DNA from: Apostichopus parvimensis
Lineage: Eukaryota; Echinodermata; Holothuroidea; Aspidochirotida; Stichopodidae
Direction: 5' to 3'
Assembly: GCA_000934455.1 (NCBI GenBank)
Contig: KN885316.1
Coordinates: 25,760-89,759 of the forward strand
Length of the DNA: 64,000 nt
This document shows positions 38,301 to 48,420 of this stretch, one piece after another. A model generated the notes under the pieces. That model saw only the letters and a program-made list of their open reading frames with translations, was not told the origin of the DNA and ran no database searches. The position numbers and the translations under genes were made by a program. Position 1 is the first letter of the stretch; each line of letters starts with the position of its first letter.

Positions 38301-38557
38301 CAGTGAACTAATTCGGTCAATTTTACTATTAAGAAATAACGTCATAAATGACCCTAATTCTGCATTAGTAGCCTTGAATTTAACATTCAAAACTGATATA
38401 CATAATGAGGGGAGAAAAGAAGCACTTTACAAGTTCACTGCTTAAAAGTTGGGTTGCAGATAGTAATTCGATGGATTTAGTTTGCAATGTAAATGAATAC
38501 AGAGAGACAGTGAGAGCTGTGGAGAAATAAAGTTGGAAATGTTTTGAAAAAGCTTAC
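35351..38557. other. Non-coding stretch
   Basis: A G run lies at 36036-36052. An open 54-codon segment at about 36230-36390 has a fair donor but no acceptor. A short palindrome, CATGATTAC/GTAATCATG, lies at about 37160-37189. A polypurine tract lies at 37440-37480. Nothing else is supported. Confidence 0.45.
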
Positions 38558-38683
38558 CTTGTGATTCACAGGTATAACGGCAGTTGTTGGTTGCCTAGGT
38601 ATCAGTTCTGGTTTCTGCCAGACGTTGCTTTGGTAGGCTGTCACAGTGGCCCTCTCTGCTGGGACCGTAGCAGGTGAATGTGC
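38558..38683 (-). CDS. Candidate internal coding exon, 126 nt (hypothetical)
   Basis: On the minus strand, TGTACTTCCTTCAG precedes the segment and CACAAG then GTAAGC ends it, both good splice sites. The 126 bases are open in phase 0 at both ends (42 codons). The peptide begins AHSPATVPAERATVTA and ends AVIPVNHK, with mixed, protein-like composition. This is the best exon candidate in the window. I do not recognise the family; the Pro/Thr-rich content suggests a linker or tail. A second minus-strand candidate at 45381-45471 ends in phase 0, so the two could join. Confidence 0.38.
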
Positions 38684-40421
38684 CTGAAGGAAGTACATTA
38701 AGACAGTACTACTGTGGTTAAGACTGCAGATTATACTACTCTGTGTTTATTATAGTAGCTGCTCATATAAGTTCAACAGTTGTAAAGCAACGGTAGAAGT
38801 CCAGTCTGGTTATATTAGGCACACAACATTGACTGATATACACACTAATATAGTTACCACCGGGATACTCTAGCAGCAGTCCTGCAGCACAACAGACAGG
38901 TCCTTATGCACACACAAGAAGTCCTCCAGCAGTTCAAAGCTAAATAATACAATCAGTTTACCAAGGGCTATACTATATTACTCTTTATCTCCAAATGCAA
39001 TGTGACCTCTGCTTGCAGGGACATATAAAAAAAAATATTACAGCTCTTCAAAACTTCATAGTCGAGCAATAATTCATAAAGAATTTCGGCTGCTGTAATT
39101 GCAAATCATGGTGAATATTAACTGCAGTATACCAGAGCAGCTTCATGTGCAGCGATCGCTGGTATATTGTGCAGGTAATGTCATTAAGAAGCAGCTTGCA
39201 ATAAACCCAAGGTTGCTGGCATCTAGAGCAGGCCTTTTTTTGTTGTAAATACGGGCTGACTGTTCCACTCGAGTTGCCAGGCTCAGCTCCTGTCGTACAC
39301 CTAGCTCCTAGCTATGAGAATTGCAGGCACATGAGCGTGTCATTGTCGACTAACGTACGACTACTATAGCTCAGCGGTTACCGTGGTAGTCTTGATCCCG
39401 GCTCGTCGTTCATAAATAGACATGCATTGCCATGTGATATGATCCAATGTTGAACATTTATGGATCGCAGATGAAAGGAGACAGAGAAAAGGGGATGACA
39501 GAATATCAAGCCTGACAAACTATCGTAGCCTACGATTCCTCTGGGTGTAGTATGCATACAGCACACATCCTAGGTTTGACGGTATACTGTAACTACTAAT
39601 AGGCAGAGAGTGCCATACAGAGTCTATTGGCTCGACTAATTGAGGAAACACAGCCTCCGGCATGTGATCTCAGCTCTCTCTCTCTCTCTCCCTCTCTCAG
39701 TTTCTGATGAAAACAGGAAATCAGTTTTCTCATGAAACTTGCAAATATGGCAATTTTGTTGGTTTGTGCATATAAAATATTTATGTGTGTCTGTTGCTGC
39801 TTGTTTACAGTCTGCTCTTTAGATTTTCACTCCCCGATGAATCTGGAGAAATATTTGCAATTGGGTATTTGCCAGCTGTTTCTTCAAATATTTATTTTTA
39901 AAAATATGGATCCATACAAGCATGGGATGTAAATGGCATCTTTAGTCTTTATGGTTGTATAACATACATAAACAGAGGAACTTTAGGGATCAAACTAAAA
40001 GCCGGGGCTCATGGAAAACTCTTTGGATTTAACTTTCCGTAATCTTAATCAATTCACCCACCCCACTGGTTATCGGATATTTATAAATGACAATTAGCTT
40101 AATACCTATCTCCTATACAGACCTACTTTGATTTATACGCTGGTAACAACATTCTTGCATTGCATCCATAATGATCCTCTCTAAAGGGCCACTATAGGCT
40201 TCCTTCCTTCCCTCCGAATCCACCAATCAACATTCTCTTGAAAATTAACGTGACTTTCTAGATAGCATATCATATCGGCTTGGATCAAATCAGATTTTCG
40301 TACTTGGTGAAAATTTTCACAATCAGAAAGGAGCCAGTTTCGCCCTACCTTCACTAATTTTACTGCGAATGTTGCAAAATCAAGTAACCTTAAAATTATT
40401 TTGTGTATGTGCATGTGTTAG
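38684..40421. other. Non-coding stretch
   Basis: A possible decayed tRNA-like A box (TAGCTCAGCGG) lies at about 39368-39378, with GATCCCGGCTCG close behind. A TC microsatellite lies at 39674-39698. Nothing else is supported. Confidence 0.45.
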
Positions 40422-40513
40422 GAAATTAGGATTTTACTGGGGGCGCCATGCAAGAACGTTACCAGTTCACGAAGACCGTATTGTAGATCGTAGTGTCAAT
40501 GTATGGGAGACAG
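40422..40513 (+). CDS. Candidate exon, 92 nt (hypothetical)
   Basis: The segment follows a T/G-rich acceptor ending TGTGTTAG and ends at a consensus 5' splice site (GACAG then GTAAGA). One frame is open for 30 codons after one leading base and includes FYWGRHARTLPVHEDRIV. No domain is recognised. Because the donor is strong and the acceptor weak, a first, untranslated exon is an alternative. A similar GAGACAGGTAAGAGAGG occurs at about 46989-47005. Confidence 0.2.
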
Positions 40514-40913
40514 GTAAGAGAGGAATAAAGTAAATAAATTAGGTAACTGAAAACATTGTATAAAATTCTTTTCCAAAAAGTTTCATCCGGAATATAGGTA
40601 AACAGAAATGTTTGCCAATGGGTAAAACAAAAAACATTGCCACGGATAAAATTTGTGATATCATATTTTTTTTCTGCGCTGGATTAATCTACCTGTTAAC
40701 AACTCTGTGGCAGCTGCTTGGCTATATGAGCAGCCAAATGGTTTTGACAGCATACTTTGCATCTCCAAGTTGTACACTGTGGGATATCCATTTATGTATG
40801 AATATGACATGGATTGGTCAAAGTGATACAATTTATCACTCAAGATGCACCTCTAACACTCATTGTACACTGCGGAAAGCTAATGAGATATGAGGTTTTG
40901 TTTCAGAGGCAGT

Positions 40914-41010
40914 GCTGAATTTATCCAAAAGGCAAATGGTGTATGCCGAGCAAGTGCCTTGTGGGCCCCCAAGATCAAGGGAATTTCATCACCATGGTAA
41001 CTGGCAATTT
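40914..41010 (+). mobile_element. Possible hAT-like end (decayed)
   Basis: The CAGTGCTGAATTTA start, a purine-rich GGCAAATGG block and a TTGTGGGCCCCC block within 65 bases recall the left ends of some hAT elements. No matching right end or target duplication is found. Confidence 0.22.
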
Positions 41011-41409
41011 AAAAACACCTTTTTGCTTATTTTTCATAAATATGCAGGGTAGTGTTAGCATGCTATTGACAATTGACAATGATTGGCCACTTATTTACAA
41101 TATGCTAAAATGAAAAGACCTACATGTTTCAAAAAAGTTTCTTCTATTTTGCTCACATTTCTTATTTTGTGCAACATCTTGCCCATGAATGCTTAAAGAA
41201 AGATGAGTGCAAAAAGGTCCTGTCATAGAAAAGCCACCCAAGATGAAGCCTCGGGACCCCAAAATAAACATTACTTGAGCCACTCTCAACCCCAGTCACC
41301 TGACATTGAGAATGTAACCATGTGATCATGACAGTGTCATGAACATCAAGTGAGGAAGTCACGAGTAACCCTTCAAATGCAAATTCCATACTGTGCTGCA
41401 TAATCTTGC

Positions 41410-41789
41410 TTAAAGGCATTGAAGACCCGCCCCAAACCGCGTGGGGCCATCTGAAAAAGTTAACTTTTCGTTGCTTGCAAGTGACGTTTTGTTCGTCACC
41501 GCTACAAAATGCAGACAGTACAGTAATGAAACGTGATACCTTGTTATCTTTAGCTGGACCTGAGATGTCCATCGCTGTTAGTTGTTTGTACACAGTGCTG
41601 TGGGTATTGACCGAAGGTGTATGTACTGACTGTACACTAGTGTCTAATTACCGATGGTAGTAAGCTGTGTGTGTGTGTATTTTCTATGAACGATGGTGGT
41701 GTCTAACAGTTCTGTTACACCTCATTCGAAACTAGGTCAGATTACCGGCATTAGACGTTTCTTTTTGCGCGAGTCTTCACACCCTTTAA
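41410..41789 (-). mobile_element. M1 MITE, copy 5 (inserted into an R1 repeat)
   Basis: The reverse of copy 1, with TTAA at both ends (41410-41413 and 41786-41789). Sequence to the right (41790-41895) is repeat R1, and the R1 copy at 53763 has a single TTAA at the matching point, giving an empty-site comparison. An 84-codon frame within it reads LSLAGPEMSIAVS, as in other copies. Confidence 0.88.
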
Positions 41790-41895
41790 AGGTAGTCAAT
41801 ATAGGCCCCAAATTATAGCAGCTATAATTTCTAGTACTTTCCTGGAGGCTTTTACTCTCCAAATAGTCCTTAGACAATTTTTAAGGATTAACACA
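41790..41895 (+). repeat. Dispersed repeat R1, copy 3 (split by M1)
   Basis: Matches the reverse complement of 7760-7870 and the start of 53765-54030 (TAGGCCCCAAATTATAGC, CTTTCCTGGAGG). The left part is cut by the M1 insertion. Confidence 0.65.
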
Positions 41896-42028
41896 CCTTA
41901 TTACTGAATGTCCCAGTGAGGAAATTTTCCTCGAAGGTTGTAATAAAAACACAACTCAAGAATTTTCACCAAAGGTGACCATATTCGAATATCTAGCACA
42001 TCTGAGCCAATAAAGCATACCTTGTTAG

Positions 42029-42402
42029 CAGTGGCGGAGCTAGGGGTATTGGTCGAGGGGGGCGAGAATGGTCTGTAGGGGCGCTTCGACACTATCTGAG
42101 CGGAGTGCCACCACAGGTTGGCGTGGAGCGTACAGAAATTTTTTGTTGAGTAAATATACTTCCTAGATCGCCGGAAATGACCCTTTCCTGGCCTTGCTAA
42201 TTTGCAGATAAACGAAGAATAAATAGGTGTCATCGCCAACAAAATGTGAAAAATGTCAATAGTTAGATGAGAGCGCAATAAAAAAGTAAATAATCGCGAA
42301 TAAGTAAAAAGTGGTAAAAAGCTGAAAAGGGCGCCAGCAGTCCATTTGAGTCCGTCAGGGGGGGCATTTGCCCCCCCTGACTATATAGACGCTCCGCCAC
42401 TG
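42029..42402 (+). mobile_element. hAT-type MITE, copy A
   Basis: A 374-bp element with 12-13 bp terminal inverted repeats (CAGTGGCGGAGC at the left; its complement at the right) and a perfect 8-bp target duplication CTTGTTAG (42021-42028 and 42403-42410). A subterminal palindrome of G and C tracts (about 42353-42378) lies near the right end. It has no coding capacity. The perfect duplication suggests a fairly recent insertion. It is collinear with copy B (57713-58113) in reverse and with the more diverged copy C (21707-22014). Confidence 0.93.
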
Positions 42403-42410
42403 CTTGTTAG

Positions 42411-43227
42411 TACTTTGCACACCTAGCCAATTTGCACCATATATTCAGTACATTTGTTGTGTGTGATATTCTCATACAAACTCTGTTCTCTTCGTTTCCA
42501 AGATGTACACATTTGAAGTTTAGATAATTCTGCATGGGAAACTCATTAAATATGTACAAACTCTGACGTGGAATGTTGCGCTCATCTAAAAATTTCTTAT
42601 TTTAGGCCTTAATAATATAGTTAACCCTTAATTACAATCCCACATATACCATTTGAATATTGTGATGTTCCTCTTTTCAAAGATGGCAATCAAATATTTC
42701 TAAAAAATTGCCTCAGGCCACAAACTTGTGTTCAAGTGTCCTTGATATGAAGGTTATAAAAATAAAGACAATGTTGATCAGAGCTGGTGTCTGTAGATCT
42801 TTAAAAGTTTACGAGCAATCTGATACTGTGTACTGTTTATCTGAAGAGACCATGCAGACACTAGTACACATGATTATTGCTAATAATCATTGTCACTGTC
42901 TAAGAAATCAATATCAATTTTTTAAACTTTCACTTTAAAAATAAAAACACAGGAACAAGGGGAGCTGCTCAGACTGATTTCATATTTGATCCTCCTATGG
43001 TCCACATTCATCCGAATCTGTTATTTAAAAAACTACAAATATTTCCCTGCACTTTTTTAATTTACGTTCACACATGGTTTCCTCCAAGGCAATCAGCAGT
43101 CAGGAAGTTACCTACAGGTGCTTTCACACTCGGATCCTCTGATCATAACCCTGTATTTTCCCAAACCCCCTTACATTTTTTTTATTTTCATTCACACGTG
43201 GTCACCCGTCTGGGGGCAGGGGGATCG
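42411..43227. other. Non-coding stretch
   Basis: Frames of 76 and 90 codons show no recognisable domain; the second runs into the minisatellite. Nothing else is supported. Confidence 0.45.
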
Positions 43228-43685
43228 GCTTCAGTAGATATAGGCTACAGTAGAAAAAGGCTTCAGTAGATATAGGCTGCAGTAGATATAGGCTACAGTA
43301 GATATAGGCTACAGTAGATATAGGCTGCAGTAGATATAGCCTTCAGTAGATGTAGATATAGGCTACAGTAGATATAGGCTACAGTAGATATAGGCTACAG
43401 TAGATACAGGCTGCAGTAGATATAGGCTGCAGTAGATATAGGCTGCAGTAGATATAGGCTACAGTAGATATAGGCTGCAGTAGATATAGGCTGCAGTAGA
43501 TATAGGCTACAGTAGATATAGGCTACAGTAGATATAGGCTACAGTAGATATAGGCTACAGTAGATATAGGCTTCAGTAGATATAGAGCTACAGTAGATAT
43601 AGGCTACAGTAGATATAGGCTACAGTAGATACAGGCTGCAGTAGATATAGGCTGCAGTAGATATAGGTTACAGTAGATATAGGAT
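43228..43685 (+). repeat. 16-bp minisatellite AGTAGATATAGGCTAC
   Basis: About 28 units with few variants. The last variable bases alternate between CTAC, CTGC and CTTC, and one unit is expanded by GTAGAT. Higher-order groups of CTAC and CTGC units suggest stepwise duplication. It ends in a TA microsatellite (43686-43702). Confidence 0.95.
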
Positions 43686-43702
43686 ATAGATATATATATA
43701 TA

Positions 43703-44978
43703 TCTCGCCTACAAGTGTGAATGCCATCATGAACTGGTAATCTGAGTTAAGACATTGGTGCATATAAAGTAGATGATCAAGATTCATAGTGAATTATTCA
43801 ACGAATGTCAATTCGCCAATTAATCTGGATCATTTTACTTTTAGGTTAACGGAGGAGTTGAGAAATTGTCAGAAGGTCACTGGTGTTTTAATCTGTCATG
43901 CATACATAATAACAACGATCATAAATATAAGATGCGAAGAGCATATGTGTGATCTGACGTTTCGTCTTCCTACTGTTTCGTATTGGTCCGCTGAGTTCCT
44001 GTAAGGATTCATATGGCAACGGAGAGAGCATAATTCACAACGCAGCTGTAGAAAACATGCCTTCTTGCCATTAACCTAAATACCGCAGGTTTTGGTAGAG
44101 TACCTCCCCGCGGTTCCACATGCCTCGCCACTGTGACACCATTTTCCATCACAGAAGTTACACGCTACCTTTCAAGATTTACTACTAATGGTTGCATGTC
44201 TATTAAACTGAGATGACTTAGCTTGGTTTCCTCTTGACAAGATTAATGAATGTCCCTAATCTCACCTCTCACATGAATTTACCTATGTATGGGCTATCAT
44301 TCTTAGAGCTGGAAGCCTGCATCTAATGTACATGCATTAAGTTGTACAAGGCTCATGGTAATGATGAAAAAACGTAATTGGTTAAGTATAGTCTTAAATC
44401 TAGTAGCTCTATGGGATAAAATACTGAATGTAAATTATATATCAAGCTCCCTTAAATACTTGTTTTATTTTAATTCTCAGTAAAAAAAAACTACATTTCT
44501 ACTTCCAACTTATGAAAATAACTGTCACATGTGCTGCCACTTAAACATCAAACTTATTTGTCTTCAAGTGAAAGTTCAATTGCCTTGCAGTTTATAACAA
44601 TGTCTATTATATGCAATAACCACATCACCTTTAGGTTAATTTGGAATTAGGATTACTCACCTACACTGTTCCAACAAATCTTTGGCTGGTTCTTCCAAAG
44701 ACAGTCCTCGCTCATCTTAGAAACCTCAGTCGCAGTGAGCATTTCGTCTGTCTCAAAAGTTACCTTGCCAGGCAGCCCCACCCTCCCCCCCCCCACCATT
44801 TGGCTTCACTGGAGGGAAACCCAGATCTTGTTTGCTAAAAATTCTGGTTTTTCTATAGCAACAAAATCTGCACAAGTAACATTACACTAAATTACTTCAT
44901 TTTTATATAAAAGCTTATGAATTTCCTTGAAATGCTTTTCATACAGAATGATAGAAGGATATTACATGGTTTATATCA
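43703..44978. other. Non-coding stretch
   Basis: A minus-strand open segment at about 44661-44770 ends in a fine donor (GTAG then GTGAGT) but lacks a credible acceptor. A C run lies at 44785-44794. Nothing else is supported. Confidence 0.45.
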
Positions 44979-45035
44979 GTGCTGGATTAATTTAAGACCC
45001 ATGGAGCCCAAAGCATATTATACCTGTCCTCACCC
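44979..45035 (+). mobile_element. Possible hAT-like end (decayed)
   Basis: CAGTGCTGGATTAA followed by AAGACCCATGGAGCCCAAAG resembles the common hAT left-end style CAGTGCCGGATTAAG. No right end or duplication is found. Confidence 0.25.
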
Positions 45036-45380
45036 ATCCCTATCCAATACAATACCCTCCCCCCCCCCCCTCCCACCTACATTCAATTTGGCAGGAACAA
45101 AACCCCAAAATAGACATTTGGTATGATGTTAAAAGAAGCACATTGACCTTGGGACAAATCAAACTTTTTTTCCTTTTGGGGGAGGGGGGAGGGGGGAGAG
45201 GGGAGGAGAGGGGCCTATCGGCATTTGTCACATAAGTCTATTTGATAATGCGGCATTGCTTTAGCATGGTGCAGTGATAATAATATCTTCAACTTTGAGA
45301 GTTGTAGTTTTTCTTTCTTTCTTTTAAGTACATTGGTGAACTAAACTTTCTTTACAGCAAATTAGGAAAGAGAAATTTAC
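45036..45380. other. Non-coding stretch with C and G tracts
   Basis: A C run lies at about 45057-45071 and a G-rich tract at about 45177-45211. These opposing tracts, 110 bp apart, could pair. No gene is supported. Confidence 0.5.
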
Positions 45381-45471
45381 CTTCACTAATTTATACGGTC
45401 CTTTCTGGGAGACAGACCTGTATCCAGTTGGTCTCAAGACCAGCGTCCTACGTTGTATTGATGAATCCAGC
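45381..45471 (-). CDS. Candidate internal exon, 91 nt (hypothetical)
   Basis: On the minus strand the segment follows an acceptor ending AAGGTTTGCAG and ends GTGAAG then GTAAAT. One frame is open: one leading base plus 30 codons, including RRTLVLRPTGYRSVSQKG and ending PYKLVK in phase 0. That phase matches the start of the candidate exon at 38558-38683, 6.7 kb downstream on the same strand. The acceptor lacks a long pyrimidine tract. The family is not recognised. Confidence 0.27.
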
Positions 45472-47034
45472 CTGCAAACCTTACTGAACTCCGGGATGAT
45501 AAACAAAATCGCTCAGACTATGTAAATTACCAAAAATGTCATAAAAAGCTTAACAACCCTCCCAAAAGTAAAGCCACTATAATTAAGAAGGAAAAAAGAC
45601 AGAAAAAAAAATTCCCTGGGAAAGTACCTAGCTCTCAAAAAAGGTCACTGTCTTCCTGGAAGATCTTGGATGATGAACTAGTCAAATTAACTCAGTAATT
45701 AAAATTTCATCCTTTGGTTCTGCAATTTTCTCTGATGCCAACACAAGGAAAAATCTAATTGTAAAGATGGAGTAATGAAGTATTTGCCACAATTCTTCCA
45801 GTGGACTATTAATCATGAAGGAATGATGTATTAAAAGGAATGACTTCAAACTATGAAAAATGAGAATCACAAAGCTACAAATTCAGACTTTCATCCACGT
45901 TAACGAAAAGAGGAAACAACGTTCTCTTGCTGACCATTCTAGCTCGTTCCTTTCACTTCTAGCAAACTTGCTATAAAATCCTAGACAGGCTAAGACAGGA
46001 ACTTACGATACTGGTATGGGTTTAGTAGTTTGGTCAAAGTGCAACATATCACCTGGTTAAAGTCTATACGACCAAATAACTTTAACCTTGCATAGGCAGC
46101 ACAACTGGTAGAGCTATTGTCATTCCAACAATGGGAAAATACCAATCGAAAGATATGTTTTCATGTATATTCCGAAAGTGATGCAACCAGAATACCCAAC
46201 TATATTACGTACGAAACGAAAGTCGGAAAATAAATCACAAGGTTCTAGCTTGCAAAATTTGAACGGGAAGGAAGGAAAAAGTCCTTCTTTGGGTCATTTA
46301 CCAGCAATGTAGGATTTCCTGTACAATTTTTGGCTTTACTCGTGCAGCTTGGATAAAGAGCACAACTGTAATAGTAGGTCGTTACATACATGCATCAAGG
46401 TCGGCCTTTGTTTTTTTTCTGTTTTTTTTTACACAGGTGTCTGTATTGAGGGACACGTGAACTATACTGGGACAGCTCGTTTCCTTGACTACAACAATTA
46501 CTTTTGGCCATAATATACTTTACCATCTTTTAGGATTCAATTATGTACAATATGAATAGTTTGCTGGTACTGTAATAATTCAACGCAAATAACAATTATT
46601 ATAGTTTTGACGACAAATTTCGGAACCTTTAATTGCCATTCTTCCAATCCCAGGAGGTATTTACTACTATAAGCGAATTCAGACTTGTGCAAGTAGATGA
46701 TATGTATTCCTGCATCCAGGAACTTTCAGGGTAGGATAGCTAATTGGGGACTGAGATAGATCTAAGATATGGATGTCTAAAACAGATTCCCTAAAGATTT
46801 TCCTTAGTCCAAATCCCTATCCATACATCCACCACTACTAAACCCTTAATAACAGAAAACTTGCACTTTTTCATTTTACATCACAAGCTTGTCCTTATTT
46901 AAATGATGAGCCTCACACTATATAGTCTTCTCACTTAAAAAGCAAAACCTGCAGGTATCTAGGTAATTCAGAGTGCAAATGTTTTGATGAGACAGGTAAG
47001 AGAGGCAGGAAGTAGATGTGTGTTCAATGACTAC
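45472..47034. other. Non-coding stretch
   Basis: A tRNA-like A box remnant (AGCACAACTGGTAGAGC) lies at about 46097-46113 without a B box. T runs lie at about 46411-46430. Nothing else is supported. Confidence 0.45.
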
Positions 47035-47108
47035 TATATAAACATATGGCTGTTGCATGGTCAGAGTGACAGACCTATTCGAGCTGTGCAAGACACGGCT
47101 TCCTGCAG
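47035..47108 (+). promoter_or_regulatory. Candidate core promoter and first-exon donor
   Basis: TATATAAA lies at 47035-47042. An initiator-like TCAGAGT lies at 47061-47067, with its A 28 bases downstream of the TATA start, the usual spacing. A 5' splice site GCAG then GTAAAT follows at 47108/47109. Together they would give a ~46-nt non-coding first exon. No downstream coding exon is tied to it, and TATA words are frequent in AT-rich DNA. Confidence 0.25.
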
Positions 47109-47689
47109 GTAAATTGGAACTTCATTTTTTGTTTTGGATGATGAAAAACAGACAATTGAGCAATTTAAAGTAACAAATGTGGTTGAAGACAAAAAGTACC
47201 AAACTTTGGACGCTTTAAGAGAGAAAGGAGCTACTAAGGTAAAATAATGGGAGGTTGCCCCAGACCTGGCAAACCCACCCTATCGGGATGTACCCATAAG
47301 CTAAGAAAAAAAAAAAGTTAAAAAAAAAAAAGTTAAAAAAAAATATGACTGTTACACAAGTTGCATGCCCTATACATCGGCCTAACCTACAATAAAGGGG
47401 AATTAAGCTACAATTAGGCAACCACATACCATCCATTTTACTTGTCACTTTAGTGTATCAATTTTCCAAAGGGAAAAGAAAGGTCTTGTTAGATAATTTA
47501 CACCAAGTCGTCTTTCATTTCCCAACTGAATCTGTAAACAGAATATTTTAGAGAATTTTCCATACCATACCAAAGGTCTGGAGCTAATGTGATATAATGC
47601 TTCACTGAAAACAAATAGTTACCAACCAAATGTATACCCTATGTTCGCATAACTACAGTGGGTTTTATATTATACTTGCCATATGTGTG
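47109..47689. other. Non-coding stretch
   Basis: A-rich tracts (AAAAAAAAAAAGTT units) lie at about 47306-47342. Nothing else is supported. Confidence 0.5.
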
Positions 47690-47875
47690 TGTGTATGTAT
47701 GTATGTATTTTAGATCCTCCTGCAAGCAGGAACTCGCGAAGAAGCCATCATTGGCTTATCAAAGCCGCAAGCTGACCGAAGTCAGTCTCTTAGATTCATA
47801 TTTAACGTCCATGATTATGAATTGTCAATTGTAAACAACTCTGTAACTGAAAGACATACATTAACCTTAGAGTGA
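47690..47875 (-). mobile_element. tRNA-derived SINE (S1), truncated copy
   Basis: The body and the GTATGT-type tail match 6079-6260, but the copy stops at ACATACATTAACCTTAGAGTGA, so the tRNA-like head is missing. This is the expected result of incomplete target-primed reverse transcription (5' truncation). Without the A and B boxes it should be silent. Confidence 0.85.
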
Positions 47876-48100
47876 CTTTAAGGAAATTAAGGAAACTTTA
47901 AGGAAATTTAACCCAGTATTCAATGACAGTAGCCAATTTTGTAGGATTGTTAAAAACTTCTTGTATATTTGTTGGCACATGTATACCTACCTACCTGAAC
48001 AGTAAGTACTAGCTATGTTACTCCTCGTACTTAACTACAAGATGTATTTTTGACAGGTTGTCACATTAGACCAACTTTGGAATAAATACGTAATCTTCAA

Positions 48101-48420
48101 GAACAGAGTGAACTGATAACTTTCTAACCTTTTGTTAAGAGTCTTGTAAACTATTGAAAATTTATAGATAACATTTGGAGCTATCTCTACTAGTCAGGGA
48201 AAATCCCTTTTAAAAGGTAAATTTGTGCAGGAGTGATAAAAATATGCTCTTCAAGGAAAACTCTAGATAATTATCAGAACAGGGTGATAATTGATAACTT
48301 TCTAACCTCTTGTTAAGAATCTTTTCTAAATACTGAAAGTTGATATATTACATCCAGATCCATCTCTACTAATCAGAGAATATCCTTTTTAATTAGTAAA
48401 TTCTAGATAATTGTCCTGAG
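48101..48420 (+). repeat. Two-copy tandem repeat, ~177 bp unit
   Basis: Units start at GAACAGAGTG (48101) and GAACAGGGTG (48277). They share TGATAACTTTCTAACC, TTGTTAAGA, CATCTCTACTA-type and AATCAGRGAA blocks. The copies are noticeably diverged. Confidence 0.7.

Noticed and set aside
6000-38540. AATAAAGTTGGAA at about 6012, 34002 and 38526, possibly a shared retroelement 3' end
   Set aside because: Flanking sequence does not align beyond the word itself.
39366-39415. tRNA-like A box TAGCTCAGCGG with GATCCCGG nearby
   Set aside because: The A-to-B spacing is far too short and no body or tail is recognised.
44661-44770. Minus-strand open segment ending in a perfect GTAG/GTGAGT donor (includes TATEVSKMSEDCLWKNQPK)
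   Set aside because: No credible acceptor; its end phase does not fit the neighbouring candidates.
46090-46150. tRNA-like start AGCACAACTGGTAGAGC
   Set aside because: No B box at the expected distance.
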